From assembly GCF_000757825.1 (NCBI RefSeq), contig NZ_CP009451.1, forward strand, positions 372,001 through 436,000: a stretch of DNA of 64,000 nucleotides, in the 5' to 3' direction. This DNA comes from Cedecea neteri. Its GTDB lineage: Bacteria; Pseudomonadota; Gammaproteobacteria; Enterobacterales; Enterobacteriaceae. Both the position numbers and the translations under genes were made by a program. Numbering within the stretch: position 1 is the first letter of the stretch; each line of letters begins with the position of its first letter. The notes under the pieces are model-generated. The model did no database searches, was not told where the DNA came from, and was given only the letters and a program-made list of their open reading frames with translations. This document shows, in pieces, positions 1 through 9,420 of the stretch.

Positions 1-96
1 CAAATATTTGCCAACCGGATGTTTAGCCATGCGTTACCTTCAATAGCGTATAAAATAATTTGTCGGCAATGTTAGCAAAGCAACGAGGATAAAACG

Positions 97-855
97 ATGC
101 AGGACTGGAACCCCGCTCTCTATTTGCAGTTTGAAGCTGAACGTACCCGCCCGGCCGCCGAATTGGTTGCCCGAATCAACCACCCCGGCGCAACGACCCT
201 TACCGATTTAGGCTGCGGCCCCGGCAACTCCACGGCCCTGCTGCGCAATCTGGCGCCGAAAGCCACCATTACCGGGCTTGATAATTCTCCTGCGATGCTG
301 CAAAAAGCCAGCACCGCGCTACCCGACTGCCGTTTTGAAGAGGCGGATATCGCCACATGGCAACCCGAGGTCAGGCAGGACGTGATTTTTGCTAACGCTT
401 CACTGCAGTGGATTGCTAACCATAAGCAGGTCTTCCCGCATCTCGCCGCGCAGCTGGCCGATGGCGGCGTGCTCGCGGTGCAAATGCCCGACAACTGGCA
501 GGAACCCACGCATACTTTGATGCGCCAGGTTGCAGACGAACTGGGGATCTCGCGCTCAAGCCGCGAAGCCTTGTTGACGGCTCAGGAGTATTACGATCTG
601 CTGGCCGAAAGCGGCTGTACGGTCGATATCTGGCGCACAACCTATTTCCACGTCATGCCGTCTGCCCGCGCGATTATCGAATGGCTAAGCTCAACCGGCC
701 TTCGTCCTTACCTGAACGGGCTCGACGCGGTTCAGCATGAGGCGTTTATTGAGCGCTATCACCAGCTGCTGCAACGCGCCTACCGCAAGCAGCATGACGG
801 CAACGTATTGATGCCGTTCCCACGCCTGTTTATCGTGGCGCGGAAAACGGCCTAA
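97..855 (+). CDS. tam: Trans-aconitate 2-methyltransferase Tam
   Basis: SAM-dependent methyltransferase that esterifies trans-aconitate, a toxic by-product of the TCA cycle; cytosolic. The 252-aa product has the SAM motif I DLGCGPGNST near residues 37-46, followed by the family strings FANASLQW and VQMPDNW, and is close to E. coli Tam from end to end. ATG 97 follows an AACGAGGA ribosome site. Its TAA overlaps the TAG of the convergent AraC gene by two bases, so the two genes share their 3' boundary. Confidence 0.93.
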   Translation: MQDWNPALYLQFEAERTRPAAELVARINHPGATTLTDLGCGPGNSTALLRNLAPKATITGLDNSPAMLQKASTALPDCRFEEADIATWQPEVRQDVIFANASLQWIANHKQVFPHLAAQLADGGVLAVQMPDNWQEPTHTLMRQVADELGISRSSREALLTAQEYYDLLAESGCTVDIWRTTYFHVMPSARAIIEWLSSTGLRPYLNGLDAVQHEAFIERYHQLLQRAYRKQHDGNVLMPFPRLFIVARKTA

Positions 856-1781
856 AGCGAAGTGCCCTGCTGGCGCAGGGCGTCAATGTCCTGCAGCGGA
901 GAAGCGCCAAACGCGAGGCGGTACTCCCGATTAAACTGGGAGGGGGAATCATAGCCCACCTTCCAGGCAACGCTTGCCACATCCCCTTCACGGCTTAATA
1001 AGCGACGGCGTGCCTCCAGCAGGCGAATTTGTTTTTGGTACTGTAGCGGGCTCATGATAGTTAGGGCTTTAAAGCGGTGATGCAGGCTGGATGCGCTCAT
1101 GCCAACTCGTTTTGCCAGCTCGTCGATGACCAGCGGCTCGGCGTAGTTTTCTTTTATCCAACTGATGGCTTCCCCCACGCCTTTGCCCTGCGCCCAGCCT
1201 AATGCCTGTTTCCAGAAAGATGCCCCGGCGGGGGCAATAACCAGCCGGTAAAGAATTTCTTGTTTGATCAGCGGCGCGAGGGCATGCAGATGCTGCGGGC
1301 TGTCCAGCAGCGTGACCAGGCGCAGGAACGCGGCCTGGAGTTCTTCTTCGGCGGCGGCCACCCAGGCCCCGGTTTTCTCGCCGTTGCCGTCCGGCAGCAC
1401 GACGTTCATGTTCACTACCAGGTCGGCTATTTCTTTGCCGTCGAGATCGATGCGCACCCCGTAGTAAGGTTGTTCTTCGCAGGCCTGAGTAACCTGGCCG
1501 GAAACGGGCATATCCACGGCCGCCAGCGAATAGCTGCCCGGCCCGTATTCCGTGACGTTGTCACCTATCAGCATCTTTTTGCTGCCCTGCAGCACCATGC
1601 ACATCGACGGTGAAAGCATGCCCCGGTTCAGCAATGTAGGCTGGTCTATGCGGATAAAGCTGAGCCACGGTAAGGCGCAGCTGAGCTCTTTCACGCCGCT
1701 GCCGCCCGCCGTGTAGCGACGGGCCACGCGCTGGCACAGCTCTTCGATAATGCGGCCCGCAGGCCGCTCAGGTTGTTGCAT
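852..1781 (-). CDS. AraC-family transcriptional regulator
   Basis: 309-aa regulator with an AraC-type N-terminal cupin domain (about residues 20-180) and two C-terminal helix-turn-helix motifs (about 215-300; VGMSASSLHHRF and VGYDSPSQFNREY). The start is taken at ATG 1781, because upstream codons lie inside the dehydrogenase gene and this Met lies 1 bp after the dehydrogenase stop. The near-zero spacing argues for translational coupling and joint regulation with that enzyme. The effector is unknown. Confidence 0.88.
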   Translation of the reverse strand: MQQPERPAGRIIEELCQRVARRYTAGGSGVKELSCALPWLSFIRIDQPTLLNRGMLSPSMCMVLQGSKKMLIGDNVTEYGPGSYSLAAVDMPVSGQVTQACEEQPYYGVRIDLDGKEIADLVVNMNVVLPDGNGEKTGAWVAAAEEELQAAFLRLVTLLDSPQHLHALAPLIKQEILYRLVIAPAGASFWKQALGWAQGKGVGEAISWIKENYAEPLVIDELAKRVGMSASSLHHRFKALTIMSPLQYQKQIRLLEARRRLLSREGDVASVAWKVGYDSPSQFNREYRLAFGASPLQDIDALRQQGTSL

Positions 1782-1782
1782 A

Positions 1783-3201
1783 TTACAGTCCCATAATGGC
1801 TTTGGGTTCAAGATACGCTTCCAGCCCGTAGGTGCCAAATTCACGGCCAAGACCGGACTGTTTAAAACCGCCAAACGGCGCGAGCGGCTCATCGTAAACG
1901 CCGTTCACAAACACGCGCCCGGCAATAAGCTGACGGGCAACGGCGGCGGTTCGTTCGGCGTTTTTACCGCTGACGTAGGCCTGTAGCCCGTAAACCGTAT
2001 CGTTGGCAATCTGGACCGCTTCGGCATCATCGCGGTAGGTAATCACCGACAGCACCGGGCCAAAGATTTCCTGCTGGGCGATGGTCATCTCATTGCGAAC
2101 GTTAACAAACACCGTCGGTTTAACAAAGTAGCCGCTTTCAAGCCCCTCAGGACGCCCTTCACCGCCGCACAGAAGCTCCGCGCCTTCGGCAAGCCCGGTA
2201 CGAATATAATCCTGCACTCGCTCGTACTGACGCGCTGTCACAGCCGCCCCAATCGTCGTTTTTGCGTCTCGCGGGTTGCCCGGGACCAGAATAGCCAGGT
2301 GTTTAAGGATCTGCGCTTTCACGGCCTCCAGCTTGTCTGCCTGCACTAACAGGCGCGTACCGGCTATACAAGCCTGGCCGCTGTTCCAGCTCATCACCTG
2401 CAGCGCCAGCGGAATGGCGGTCTCGAGATCGACATCATCGAGCAGCACGTTGGCAGACTTGCCGCCAAGTTCAAGGGTTACGCGCTTCATGGTTGCCGCC
2501 CCGTCGCGGGCGATAGTTTTGCCCACCGCCGTTGAGCCTGTGAAAGAGATTTTAGCCACGTCCGGGTGGCGGGTGATTTCTGCCCCAACTACGTTACCCA
2601 GGCCGGTGACAATGTTAATCACCCCGTTTGGCAGACCGGCATCGTGCAAACATTCGGTAATGATAGCCGTCTGGCGCGCACTCAGTTCGCTTGGTTTAAT
2701 AACTGCGGTACTGCCGGAGGCAATCACCATCGACAGCTTACCGGCGATGAAGCCATAGTTAGCGTTCCACGGCGTAATCAGGCCGACCACGCCCAGCGGC
2801 TCCATGACCACTTTCGCCATCCCCACCTGGGTTTCAAACGAGTAGTCCTTTAGCAGATCGATCGCCTGCAGGAAGCTGTTGTAGGCGCGAGTCACGGTGC
2901 TCCGGGCAAAAGCCAGCGGGCAGCCGTATTCGTCCACCATGGTTTCAACCAGCTCTTCTTCGCGTGCTTTGACGGCATCGTGCAGGTGTTGTAGCCAGAG
3001 AATCCTTTGCTCGCGGCTGGAAAGACGCATTTGCGGGAAAGCCGTTTTGGCGGCGGCAATGGCGAGGCGGGTGTCTTCTTCGTCCGCCAGGCGAACCTGT
3101 GCGACGGGCTGCTCGCTGATCGGATGAATTAAGGTCAGCACTTCGGTGCCGTGAGGCGTGACGTGCTGACCGTTAATATAAAGCGTGTCGAGGGTTTTCA
3201 T
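1783..3201 (-). CDS. NAD(P)-dependent aldehyde dehydrogenase
   Basis: 472-aa aldehyde dehydrogenase oxidising an aldehyde to the acid. Visible are the N-terminal LITPWNANYG segment, the cofactor motif FTGSTAVGK near 220-228, the general base in LELGGKSAN (Glu245) and the nucleophile in NSGQACIAGT (Cys278). ATG 3201 follows TGGAGCGC and begins the conserved MKTLDTLYING; earlier in-frame codons give non-family sequence. It forms an operon with the AraC regulator. The substrate cannot be told from sequence. Confidence 0.9.
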   Translation of the reverse strand: MKTLDTLYINGQHVTPHGTEVLTLIHPISEQPVAQVRLADEEDTRLAIAAAKTAFPQMRLSSREQRILWLQHLHDAVKAREEELVETMVDEYGCPLAFARSTVTRAYNSFLQAIDLLKDYSFETQVGMAKVVMEPLGVVGLITPWNANYGFIAGKLSMVIASGSTAVIKPSELSARQTAIITECLHDAGLPNGVINIVTGLGNVVGAEITRHPDVAKISFTGSTAVGKTIARDGAATMKRVTLELGGKSANVLLDDVDLETAIPLALQVMSWNSGQACIAGTRLLVQADKLEAVKAQILKHLAILVPGNPRDAKTTIGAAVTARQYERVQDYIRTGLAEGAELLCGGEGRPEGLESGYFVKPTVFVNVRNEMTIAQQEIFGPVLSVITYRDDAEAVQIANDTVYGLQAYVSGKNAERTAAVARQLIAGRVFVNGVYDEPLAPFGGFKQSGLGREFGTYGLEAYLEPKAIMGL

Positions 3202-3302
3202 TTTTTGCGCTCCAGGGGGTTGTGTCTGACGCTTAAAGTGTCGGCGAACACGCCCGGTTTCCTGTAGCGCAATCCTGTTTGATGCTTGCACAATCCTGCA
3301 AA

Positions 3303-3758
3303 TCAGGACTGTTTTTTCATCTCTCTGCTGGTTGCGCTTTGAAAGCGTTTGGCGCGCAGCCAGTCGTAGCACCAGTTATAAACCACGGTGTACGGCAGGA
3401 AGAACAGGAAGAAGCCAATCTCTACCATCAGCGCCTGCAGCAGCGTGACGTTCAGCATCCACGCGGCGAGCGGCAGGCCAATCAGAATAAAGCCGCCTTC
3501 GAAGCCCAGCGCGTGAGCAATACGCAGCGGCATCGTGCGCTTGCGTGACGGCGGGTAAAATTTATCAAACCCGGTGTTATAAATAATGTTCCAGACCATC
3601 GCGACGGTGGACAGCATGATGGCCAGAGCGCCCATCTGGAACAGCGGTTTGTTCATCAGCCAGGCGGCGGTTGGCGCACAGATACCAATGGCGATGACTT
3701 CGAAGCCGACGGCATGCACGATGCGCTCAGACAGGCTTCTGTTGTTTTGCGATTTCAT
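3303..3758 (-). CDS. PACE-family multidrug efflux transporter
   Basis: 151-aa inner-membrane protein made of two tandem bacterial-transmembrane-pair repeats (each with R-I-x-H-A-x-GFE near its start), giving four membrane helices. This is the AceI/PACE architecture, proton-coupled export of biocides such as chlorhexidine in known members. AGGAGT precedes ATG 3758. It is divergent from the LysR gene, the usual arrangement for this family, so that protein is the likely regulator. Confidence 0.9.
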   Translation of the reverse strand: MKSQNNRSLSERIVHAVGFEVIAIGICAPTAAWLMNKPLFQMGALAIMLSTVAMVWNIIYNTGFDKFYPPSRKRTMPLRIAHALGFEGGFILIGLPLAAWMLNVTLLQALMVEIGFFLFFLPYTVVYNWCYDWLRAKRFQSATSREMKKQS

Positions 3759-3846
3759 TTTGATGACTCCTTTTTCACAAGGTCGCCATTATCATCGCAA
3801 TTATTGATATAATATAGCTAACAGCCATCGATAAAAGCGATAGTTT

Positions 3847-4710
3847 ATGCGTTACTCTCCGGAATCACTGGAAGCCTTTTTGCAGGCCGTTGAAACGGGC
3901 TCTTTTTCCGCCGCCGCGCGCAAGCTGAAAAAGAGCCAGTCAACTATCAGCAGCGCCATTGCCAATCTGGAGGCAGATCTTGGCGTGACGCTGTTTGACC
4001 GCCACGCGCGGCAGCCGACGCTGACCCCACACGGACAGCGAGTTTTGCCCTACGTGCAGGCAATTTTTGCCGCCAGCGAGCGGCTGGATGAAGTTTCCGT
4101 CAGGCTGGCGGACAACGTCGAGCCTCTGCTGACTTTTGTCTTGTCTGACATGTGGCAAACCGCCCATCACGAATCCATCCTGAAGCAGTTTTCCGAGCGC
4201 TACCCGGATATTGAGTTCGAGTGCATCATCGCCGAAGATGAAGACGTGATTGATAGCCTGCAGATTGGTCGTGCCCACGTCGGCGTGCTGCGGGTTCAGG
4301 AGAGTTATCCGCCGGATATCACCGTCGCCCGCCTCCAGGTTGGCGCAGAAATGACGATATTCATCCATCGCGACCATAGGCTTGCAAAACAAAAAGAGGT
4401 CCGCATGGATGAGCTGCATACCGTGCGCCAGCTGGTGCTTAAAACCTTTGTCCGCCCTGGCAACGTGGCGGCACACGGCCCCGTCTGGTCGTCCCCTTCT
4501 TTACTGCTGCTGCTTGAGATGGCGGAGCAGGGATTTGGCTGGGGCATTTTACCGAGCTGGCTGGTTGAACAGTTCGGGCACGGCGTGCTTAAGCCGCTGA
4601 ATGTAGACGGCTGGCCGCAAATGCTTGAGGTGGACGTGGCGTGGTCGAACAAAACGCCGCCAGGGCCAGCGGGCCGATGGATGATCGACAGGCTGCGAGA
4701 GCGGCGGTAA
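3847..4710 (+). CDS. LysR-family regulator of the divergent PACE pump
   Basis: 287-aa LysR regulator: winged helix at residues 1-60 (SLEAFLQAVETGSFSAAAR, then SQSTISSAI) and a periplasmic-binding-like effector domain from about 90. An 88-bp AT-rich gap separates it from the divergent PACE gene and should hold both promoters and the operator. The role as pump regulator is inferred from position. Confidence 0.87.
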   Translation: MRYSPESLEAFLQAVETGSFSAAARKLKKSQSTISSAIANLEADLGVTLFDRHARQPTLTPHGQRVLPYVQAIFAASERLDEVSVRLADNVEPLLTFVLSDMWQTAHHESILKQFSERYPDIEFECIIAEDEDVIDSLQIGRAHVGVLRVQESYPPDITVARLQVGAEMTIFIHRDHRLAKQKEVRMDELHTVRQLVLKTFVRPGNVAAHGPVWSSPSLLLLLEMAEQGFGWGILPSWLVEQFGHGVLKPLNVDGWPQMLEVDVAWSNKTPPGPAGRWMIDRLRERR

Positions 4711-4790
4711 TAAATCGGCACACACTTGCGGTTGTCACCCTGTGCGCTTTCAGGTTAAAAAATTGTTTTCCAACCAACAGGATCCCGTAG

Positions 4791-5414
4791 ATGAGCGCCA
4801 TCACCACCCTTTTCGCTATCACCGCCACCGTTACCCTGGGCGCAATGAGCCCCGGCCCAAGTTTTGTTTATGTCGCCCAAAATGCCGTGGCACGCTCCCG
4901 GGCGCACGGGCTGGTGACCGCGCTGGGCACCGGCGTAGGTGCGGCCGCTTTCTCACTGATGGCGCTGCTAGGGCTACAGGCCTTTTTGCTGGCGGTGCCG
5001 GTGGCGTATACCGGGATCAAGATAGCCGGGGGGCTTTATCTGCTGTGGCTGGCTTATAAGATAATCAAGCACTCGCGCGAGCCGCTGCACGTAGGCGCGG
5101 TGGGGAAAAGCGATAAAAGCATGATGGCGACGTTCCGCGACGGGCTGTTCACCCAGCTAAGCAACCCGAAAACCGCCGTGGTGTTTGCCAGTATTTTTAC
5201 CGCACTGCTGCCGCGCGAAATCCCGGCGTTTTATTACGTCGTGCTGCCGGTGCTGTGCTTTGTGATTGATGCGGGATGGTATTCGATTGTGACGCTGGTT
5301 CTTTCTTCGGAAAGACCGCGCAACGCCTACCTGCGCTTTAAAACCGTGATTGACCGCTTAGCGGGCGGCGTGATGGGGATTTTGGGGCTAAAGCTGATTT
5401 TCTTTTCACGCTAA
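4791..5414 (+). CDS. LysE/RhtB-family amino acid exporter
   Basis: 207-aa inner-membrane exporter with about six hydrophobic helices. The family signature GAMSPGPSFVYVAQNAVARS lies at residues 17-36, and GLFTQLSNPKTAVVF precedes the fourth helix. ATG 4791 follows CAGGATCCC. The substrate (an amino acid or metabolite) is not predictable. It is followed by a hairpin terminator. Confidence 0.87.
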   Translation: MSAITTLFAITATVTLGAMSPGPSFVYVAQNAVARSRAHGLVTALGTGVGAAAFSLMALLGLQAFLLAVPVAYTGIKIAGGLYLLWLAYKIIKHSREPLHVGAVGKSDKSMMATFRDGLFTQLSNPKTAVVFASIFTALLPREIPAFYYVVLPVLCFVIDAGWYSIVTLVLSSERPRNAYLRFKTVIDRLAGGVMGILGLKLIFFSR

Positions 5415-5422
5415 AAACAGAA

Positions 5423-5442
5423 AGCCACCGCGAAGGGTGGCT
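5423..5442. terminator. Hairpin between convergent lysE-type gene and ydiH
   Basis: Perfect 7-bp stem AGCCACC/GGTGGCT with A- and T-rich flanks on both sides; it lies between two convergent genes and can serve both. Confidence 0.7.
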
Positions 5443-5470
5443 CTTAAGCAGCACTGCTGACAGAGAGGGA

Positions 5471-5659
5471 TCAGTGAATCCCCAACCGGTGCGCATGGGA
5501 GATTTCTTCACGCAGCTCAAGGTGGGTTAAACCCAGCAGATCGGCAAACTCCAGCTTTAACTGCTGCAGGCGGATCAGGAATTGTGCGGGGGTTAACTGC
5601 TCTTGTTCGCGGCGGAGAAATTCAAACGCTAAGGTGGCTGGGGTTATCTCGGTATCCAT
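5471..5659 (-). CDS. ydiH: YdiH-like small protein
   Basis: 62-aa protein matching the enterobacterial YdiH pattern in length and in recalled motifs (TLAFEFLRREQ, LTPAQF, LEFADLL, a final LGIH). No function is established. GAGGAA precedes ATG 5659. The name rests on recalled similarity, not a search. Confidence 0.7.
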   Translation of the reverse strand: MDTEITPATLAFEFLRREQEQLTPAQFLIRLQQLKLEFADLLGLTHLELREEISHAHRLGIH

Positions 5660-5783
5660 GGTATTCCTCTGTTTGGTTGTGAAATCAGGGCTATTGTACC
5701 ACTAACGCACTGTGCAAAAAACAGCCAGAGCAGCGTTTTCTGGCTGGCAAAACTTTTTACCTACATAACATCAGGACAGCTAT

Positions 5784-6173
5784 ATGTTTTCTAAGCATTA
5801 TGAAGTTGATGAAAGCCATATCGATTTTCAGGGCGTGGTAGACGGCCTGTACTATCCGTTTTACATGGAGTGGACTCGCCACGCCTACATGCGTGAGGCG
5901 CTGGGTATTGATATCGAGGAAGAGTTCCGCCAGGGCAAGCTTTATATGGTGCTGGAGTACTCCCTGCGCTTTCGTAAAAGCCTGCAAAAGGGCGACAACG
6001 TTGAGGTCACCTGCCAGCTTGAGCGCAACGAAAAACGCAATCGCGTAAACTTCGCCCAGCAGATCAAGGTCGACGGCGTGGTTTATGCCGAAGCAACGTT
6101 TGTGGCAACCTGCCTGGCTAACGGCCGCCCTTCCATGCCGGAAGCCGTGCTGAACGAGCTGGAAAAACTCTAA
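5784..6173 (+). CDS. Hotdog-fold acyl-CoA thioesterase
   Basis: 129-aa single hotdog domain of the 4HBT/YbgC type. HIDFQGVVDGLYYPFYMEW at residues 13-31 corresponds to the active-site Asp loop and the start of the long helix. It probably hydrolyses an acyl-CoA in the cytosol; the substrate is unknown. AGGACAG precedes ATG 5784. Confidence 0.82.
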   Translation: MFSKHYEVDESHIDFQGVVDGLYYPFYMEWTRHAYMREALGIDIEEEFRQGKLYMVLEYSLRFRKSLQKGDNVEVTCQLERNEKRNRVNFAQQIKVDGVVYAEATFVATCLANGRPSMPEAVLNELEKL

Positions 6174-6329
6174 ATCCCATTAGCGAAGGGCAAACCTGCT
6201 CTTCGCTACTCATTCCCACGCCCTGCTTCCCCCTCCCAAACATCAGTATCTTTACTTATTTATGGTGATTCCACGCCCTTAATCCTGCTACCCTTTGGCA
6301 AAAAATAAGTACGTTTCAGGAATATCGCT

Positions 6330-6998
6330 ATGCAAGAATTTATCCGGCCAGTTTTACAACTGCCTAATAACGAAAAGAAACTCCTGCTGCACTCCTGCTG
6401 CGCCCCCTGCTCGGGCGAAGTCATGGAAGCCATACACGCGTCCGGTATCGAATACACCGTATTCTTTTACAACCCTAATATTCATCCTCAGAAAGAGTAC
6501 CTGCTGCGCAAGGATGAAAACATTCGTTTTGCGGAACAGCACGGCGTGCCGTTTATCGACGCGGATTACGACTCCGACAACTGGTTCGAGCGGGCGAAAG
6601 GCATGGAGTGGGAACCGGAGCGCGGCGTCAGATGCACGATGTGCTTCGATATGCGTTTCGAACGCACCGCGCTGTACGCGCACGAAAACGGGTTTAACGT
6701 CATCAGCAGCTCGCTGGGTATTTCGCGCTGGAAGAACATGCAGCAGATTAACGACTGCGGGCATCGCGCCGCGGCGCCTTATGAAGGCATGAGCTACTGG
6801 GATTATAACTGGCGTAAACAGGGCGGCTCCTCGCGGATGATAGAGATCAGCAAGCGCGAACAGTTTTACCAGCAGGAGTACTGCGGCTGCGTCTATTCCC
6901 TGCGCGACACCAACCTGCACAGAAAAGCGAATGACCGCCCGCTGATCAAAATTGGCAAGCTTTTCTACGGCAAAGACGACGAGTCAACGGAAGCGTAA
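6330..6998 (+). CDS. queH: Epoxyqueuosine reductase QueH
   Basis: 222-aa QueH (DUF208) protein, which performs the last step of queuosine tRNA modification and is non-orthologous to QueG. Conserved cysteines for the metal/Fe-S site are seen in HSCCAPCSG (Cys23, 24, 27), RCTMCF (103, 106) and YCGCVY (186, 188). ATG 6330 follows CAGGAA. E. coli K-12 uses QueG; whether this genome also has queG cannot be seen here. Confidence 0.9.
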   Translation: MQEFIRPVLQLPNNEKKLLLHSCCAPCSGEVMEAIHASGIEYTVFFYNPNIHPQKEYLLRKDENIRFAEQHGVPFIDADYDSDNWFERAKGMEWEPERGVRCTMCFDMRFERTALYAHENGFNVISSSLGISRWKNMQQINDCGHRAAAPYEGMSYWDYNWRKQGGSSRMIEISKREQFYQQEYCGCVYSLRDTNLHRKANDRPLIKIGKLFYGKDDESTEA

Positions 6999-7153
6999 CG
7001 CGGAGGGTGAAAATCCGGGAGCCTGCCGACATCGATCAGGCCCCGTAATTATTCAAAGTAACCCAGAAGCACCCTGCGTTTTCCCGAGCAGGTTAGAAAT
7101 TTATAGCCATCAACCCTGCACAATGCACGGATATATTCTGTTTGATTTTTAAG

Positions 7154-7195
7154 GCACTTAACGCAAATCAGGGCTTTGCAGTTTGCGTTAAGTGC
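7154..7195. repeat. 14-bp perfect inverted repeat downstream of queH
   Basis: Arms GCACTTAACGCAAA (7154-7167) and its exact complement (7182-7195) enclose a 14-base loop. It lies between the convergent queH and dcp genes. There is no strong T-tract, so it may be a terminator, an mRNA 3'-end structure or a protein site. The rest of 6999-7237 holds no gene I can support. Confidence 0.6.
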
Positions 7196-7237
7196 GATTT
7201 CACTGTGGCTACACTAGTGAGAGCGCTTTCTTCGACA

Positions 7238-9286
7238 TTATTCCTCGGCCAGACCTCGATTTTTCAGCATCGGCTCACTGCGCGGATCGTATCCTCGCCA
7301 GTCACGGTATAACGCTTCCAGATCGCTACTGTTACCGCGTGAGAGAATCGCTTCGCGGAAGCGCTGGCCGTTTTCAGCCGTGAGCCCGCCCTGCTCCACA
7401 AACCACCGATAGCCGTCATCCGCCAGCATTTGCGTCCAGATATAGGCGTAATAACCCGCCGCGTAGCCGCCGCCGAAAATGTGGGCAAAATAGCTGCTGC
7501 GGTAGCGTGGCGGGACTTCTGCCAGATTAATATGTTCTTTTTCCAGCGCTTCGGCTTCAAAACGCGTCACGTCGTCAATATCCGCATCTGGCGCCAGGCT
7601 GTGCCAGTTCATGTCCAGCAGCGCCGCCGCCAGCAGTTCGGTCATGTCGTAGCCTTTGTTGAACTGCGCGGAGCGGAACAGCTTGCCGCGCAGCGACTCG
7701 GGCATCGATTCGCCGGTCTGGTAATGACGGGCATAGTTAGCAAAGACCTCTGGATGGCTCGCCCAGTGCTCGTTGATTTGCGACGGGAACTCCACAAAAT
7801 CACGCGGCGTGTTGGTGCCTGAAAGACTCGCATAACGCTGCGTAGCAAACAGGCCGTGCAGCGTATGGCCGAACTCGTGGAACAGCGTCACTACGTCATC
7901 CCAGGAAATCAGCGCGGCCTCGCCGGAAGCGGGTTTCGTATAGTTGCAGACGTTGTAGATAACCGGCATCGCGTCAAACAGCGTGGACTGTTCAACAAAA
8001 TTCCCCATCCACGCCCCGCCGCCTTTGCTGTCGCGGGCAAAGAAATCGCCGTAAAACAGCGCCATTCCACGGCCGTCTTTGTCGAAAATTTCCCAGGTAC
8101 GCACATCCGGGTGATAAGTCGGGATATCAAAGCGCTCCACAAAACGCAGCCCGAAGAGCTTACTGGCGGCCCAGAAGACGCCGTTGGTCAGCACGCCGTT
8201 AAGTTCAAAGTAGGGTTTGATTTGCCCTTCGTCGAGATCGTACTTCGCGCTACGCACCTGTTCGGCATAGAACTGCCAGTCCCATGTCGCAGCCTGGAAG
8301 CCCCCTTTTTGAGCGTCAATCACGTCCTGAATGTCTTTCAGCTCGCGGCGAGCGCGCCCGGTTGCGGCAGGCACGATGTTCCGCATAAAGCGTAACGCCG
8401 CGTCAGGCGTTTTCGCCATCTGGTCGGCCATTTTCCATGCGGCATAGTTTTCAAAGCCTAAGAGGTTTGCCTGAGCGGCTCGCAGCGTGGCCAGACGGGC
8501 GACAATAGCGCGAGTATCGTGGGCATCATTACGCTGGGAACGCGTCCAGCCAGCCTCAAAAAGCGCCTGTCGCGTTGCCCGATTGCTCAGGCTTTGCAGC
8601 GCCGGCTGCTGGGTAAAGTTGAGCAATGGAAGTAACCATTTCCCCTCGAGACCTTTGTCGGCAGCGGCCTGCGCCGCCGCCGCAATTTCCGCGCTGCTTA
8701 AGCCTTCAAGCGCCTCAACGCTTTCAACTACCAGCCCACCGGCTTTATCTGCCGCATGCAGGCGGTTATTAAACTGGCTTGTCAGCTGTGCGCTCTCTTT
8801 ATTCAGCGCTTTCAGGCGGGTTTTGTCCTGCTCGCCGAGCGTAGCGCCCGCCAGCTTGAAATATTGCCAGGTAACTTCCACCAGCCGCAGGGATTCTGCC
8901 TCAAGATTAAGATCGTGGCGCTGCTCATAAACGCGATTAAGACGAGAGAATAAGACGTCGTTCAGGCGAATTTCATCCGCCAGCTCGGCCAGTTCGGTGG
9001 AGAATTCTTCGTCCAGCTGCTGGAGGAAATCATTGGTGTGCGCCGAAGTCATCGCGTAGAAAACGGTGGTGACACGCCCGAGCATCGCGCCGGTTTTCTC
9101 CAGAGCCAGGTAAGTATTGTCAAACGTCGGGGCTGCCGGGTTACCGGCGATGGCGGCAACTTCTTCACGCTTGATTCGCTTACCTTCGTCGAAGGCCGGG
9201 CGGTAATGCTCGTGGGTGATCTCATCGAAATGCGGCGCCTGATAAGGCAATAAGCTCGGCTGGAAAAACGGGTTGCTGTGCAACAT
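7238..9286 (-). CDS. dcp: Peptidyl-dipeptidase Dcp
   Basis: 682-aa M3-family zinc metallopeptidase removing C-terminal dipeptides from peptides. The zinc motif FHEFGHTLHG lies near residue 470, with the distal Glu in the downstream FPSQINEHW segment. Length and sequence match enterobacterial Dcp. ATG 9286 has GGGAG six bases upstream. It is divergent from ydfG, the same arrangement as in E. coli. Confidence 0.94.
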   Translation of the reverse strand: MLHSNPFFQPSLLPYQAPHFDEITHEHYRPAFDEGKRIKREEVAAIAGNPAAPTFDNTYLALEKTGAMLGRVTTVFYAMTSAHTNDFLQQLDEEFSTELAELADEIRLNDVLFSRLNRVYEQRHDLNLEAESLRLVEVTWQYFKLAGATLGEQDKTRLKALNKESAQLTSQFNNRLHAADKAGGLVVESVEALEGLSSAEIAAAAQAAADKGLEGKWLLPLLNFTQQPALQSLSNRATRQALFEAGWTRSQRNDAHDTRAIVARLATLRAAQANLLGFENYAAWKMADQMAKTPDAALRFMRNIVPAATGRARRELKDIQDVIDAQKGGFQAATWDWQFYAEQVRSAKYDLDEGQIKPYFELNGVLTNGVFWAASKLFGLRFVERFDIPTYHPDVRTWEIFDKDGRGMALFYGDFFARDSKGGGAWMGNFVEQSTLFDAMPVIYNVCNYTKPASGEAALISWDDVVTLFHEFGHTLHGLFATQRYASLSGTNTPRDFVEFPSQINEHWASHPEVFANYARHYQTGESMPESLRGKLFRSAQFNKGYDMTELLAAALLDMNWHSLAPDADIDDVTRFEAEALEKEHINLAEVPPRYRSSYFAHIFGGGYAAGYYAYIWTQMLADDGYRWFVEQGGLTAENGQRFREAILSRGNSSDLEALYRDWRGYDPRSEPMLKNRGLAEE

Positions 9287-9420
9287 CCTCTACTCCCGGT
9301 AACCTGAAATGTGGGTTAGTTATAGCGTATTTCGACACGTTTCTTAAAAGAAAACTAAGATTACCGAGGCCCGTTAGCGTGCTAAGGTAGTGCAGGACAA
9401 AAGCGTTGAGGAACAGAGAG

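Noticed and set aside
6999..7045. GGGTGAAAATCCGGGAGCC resembling part of a cobalamin riboswitch
   Set aside because: Only a short segment matches; the B12 box and core are absent and the segment lies downstream of queH with no cobalamin gene after it.
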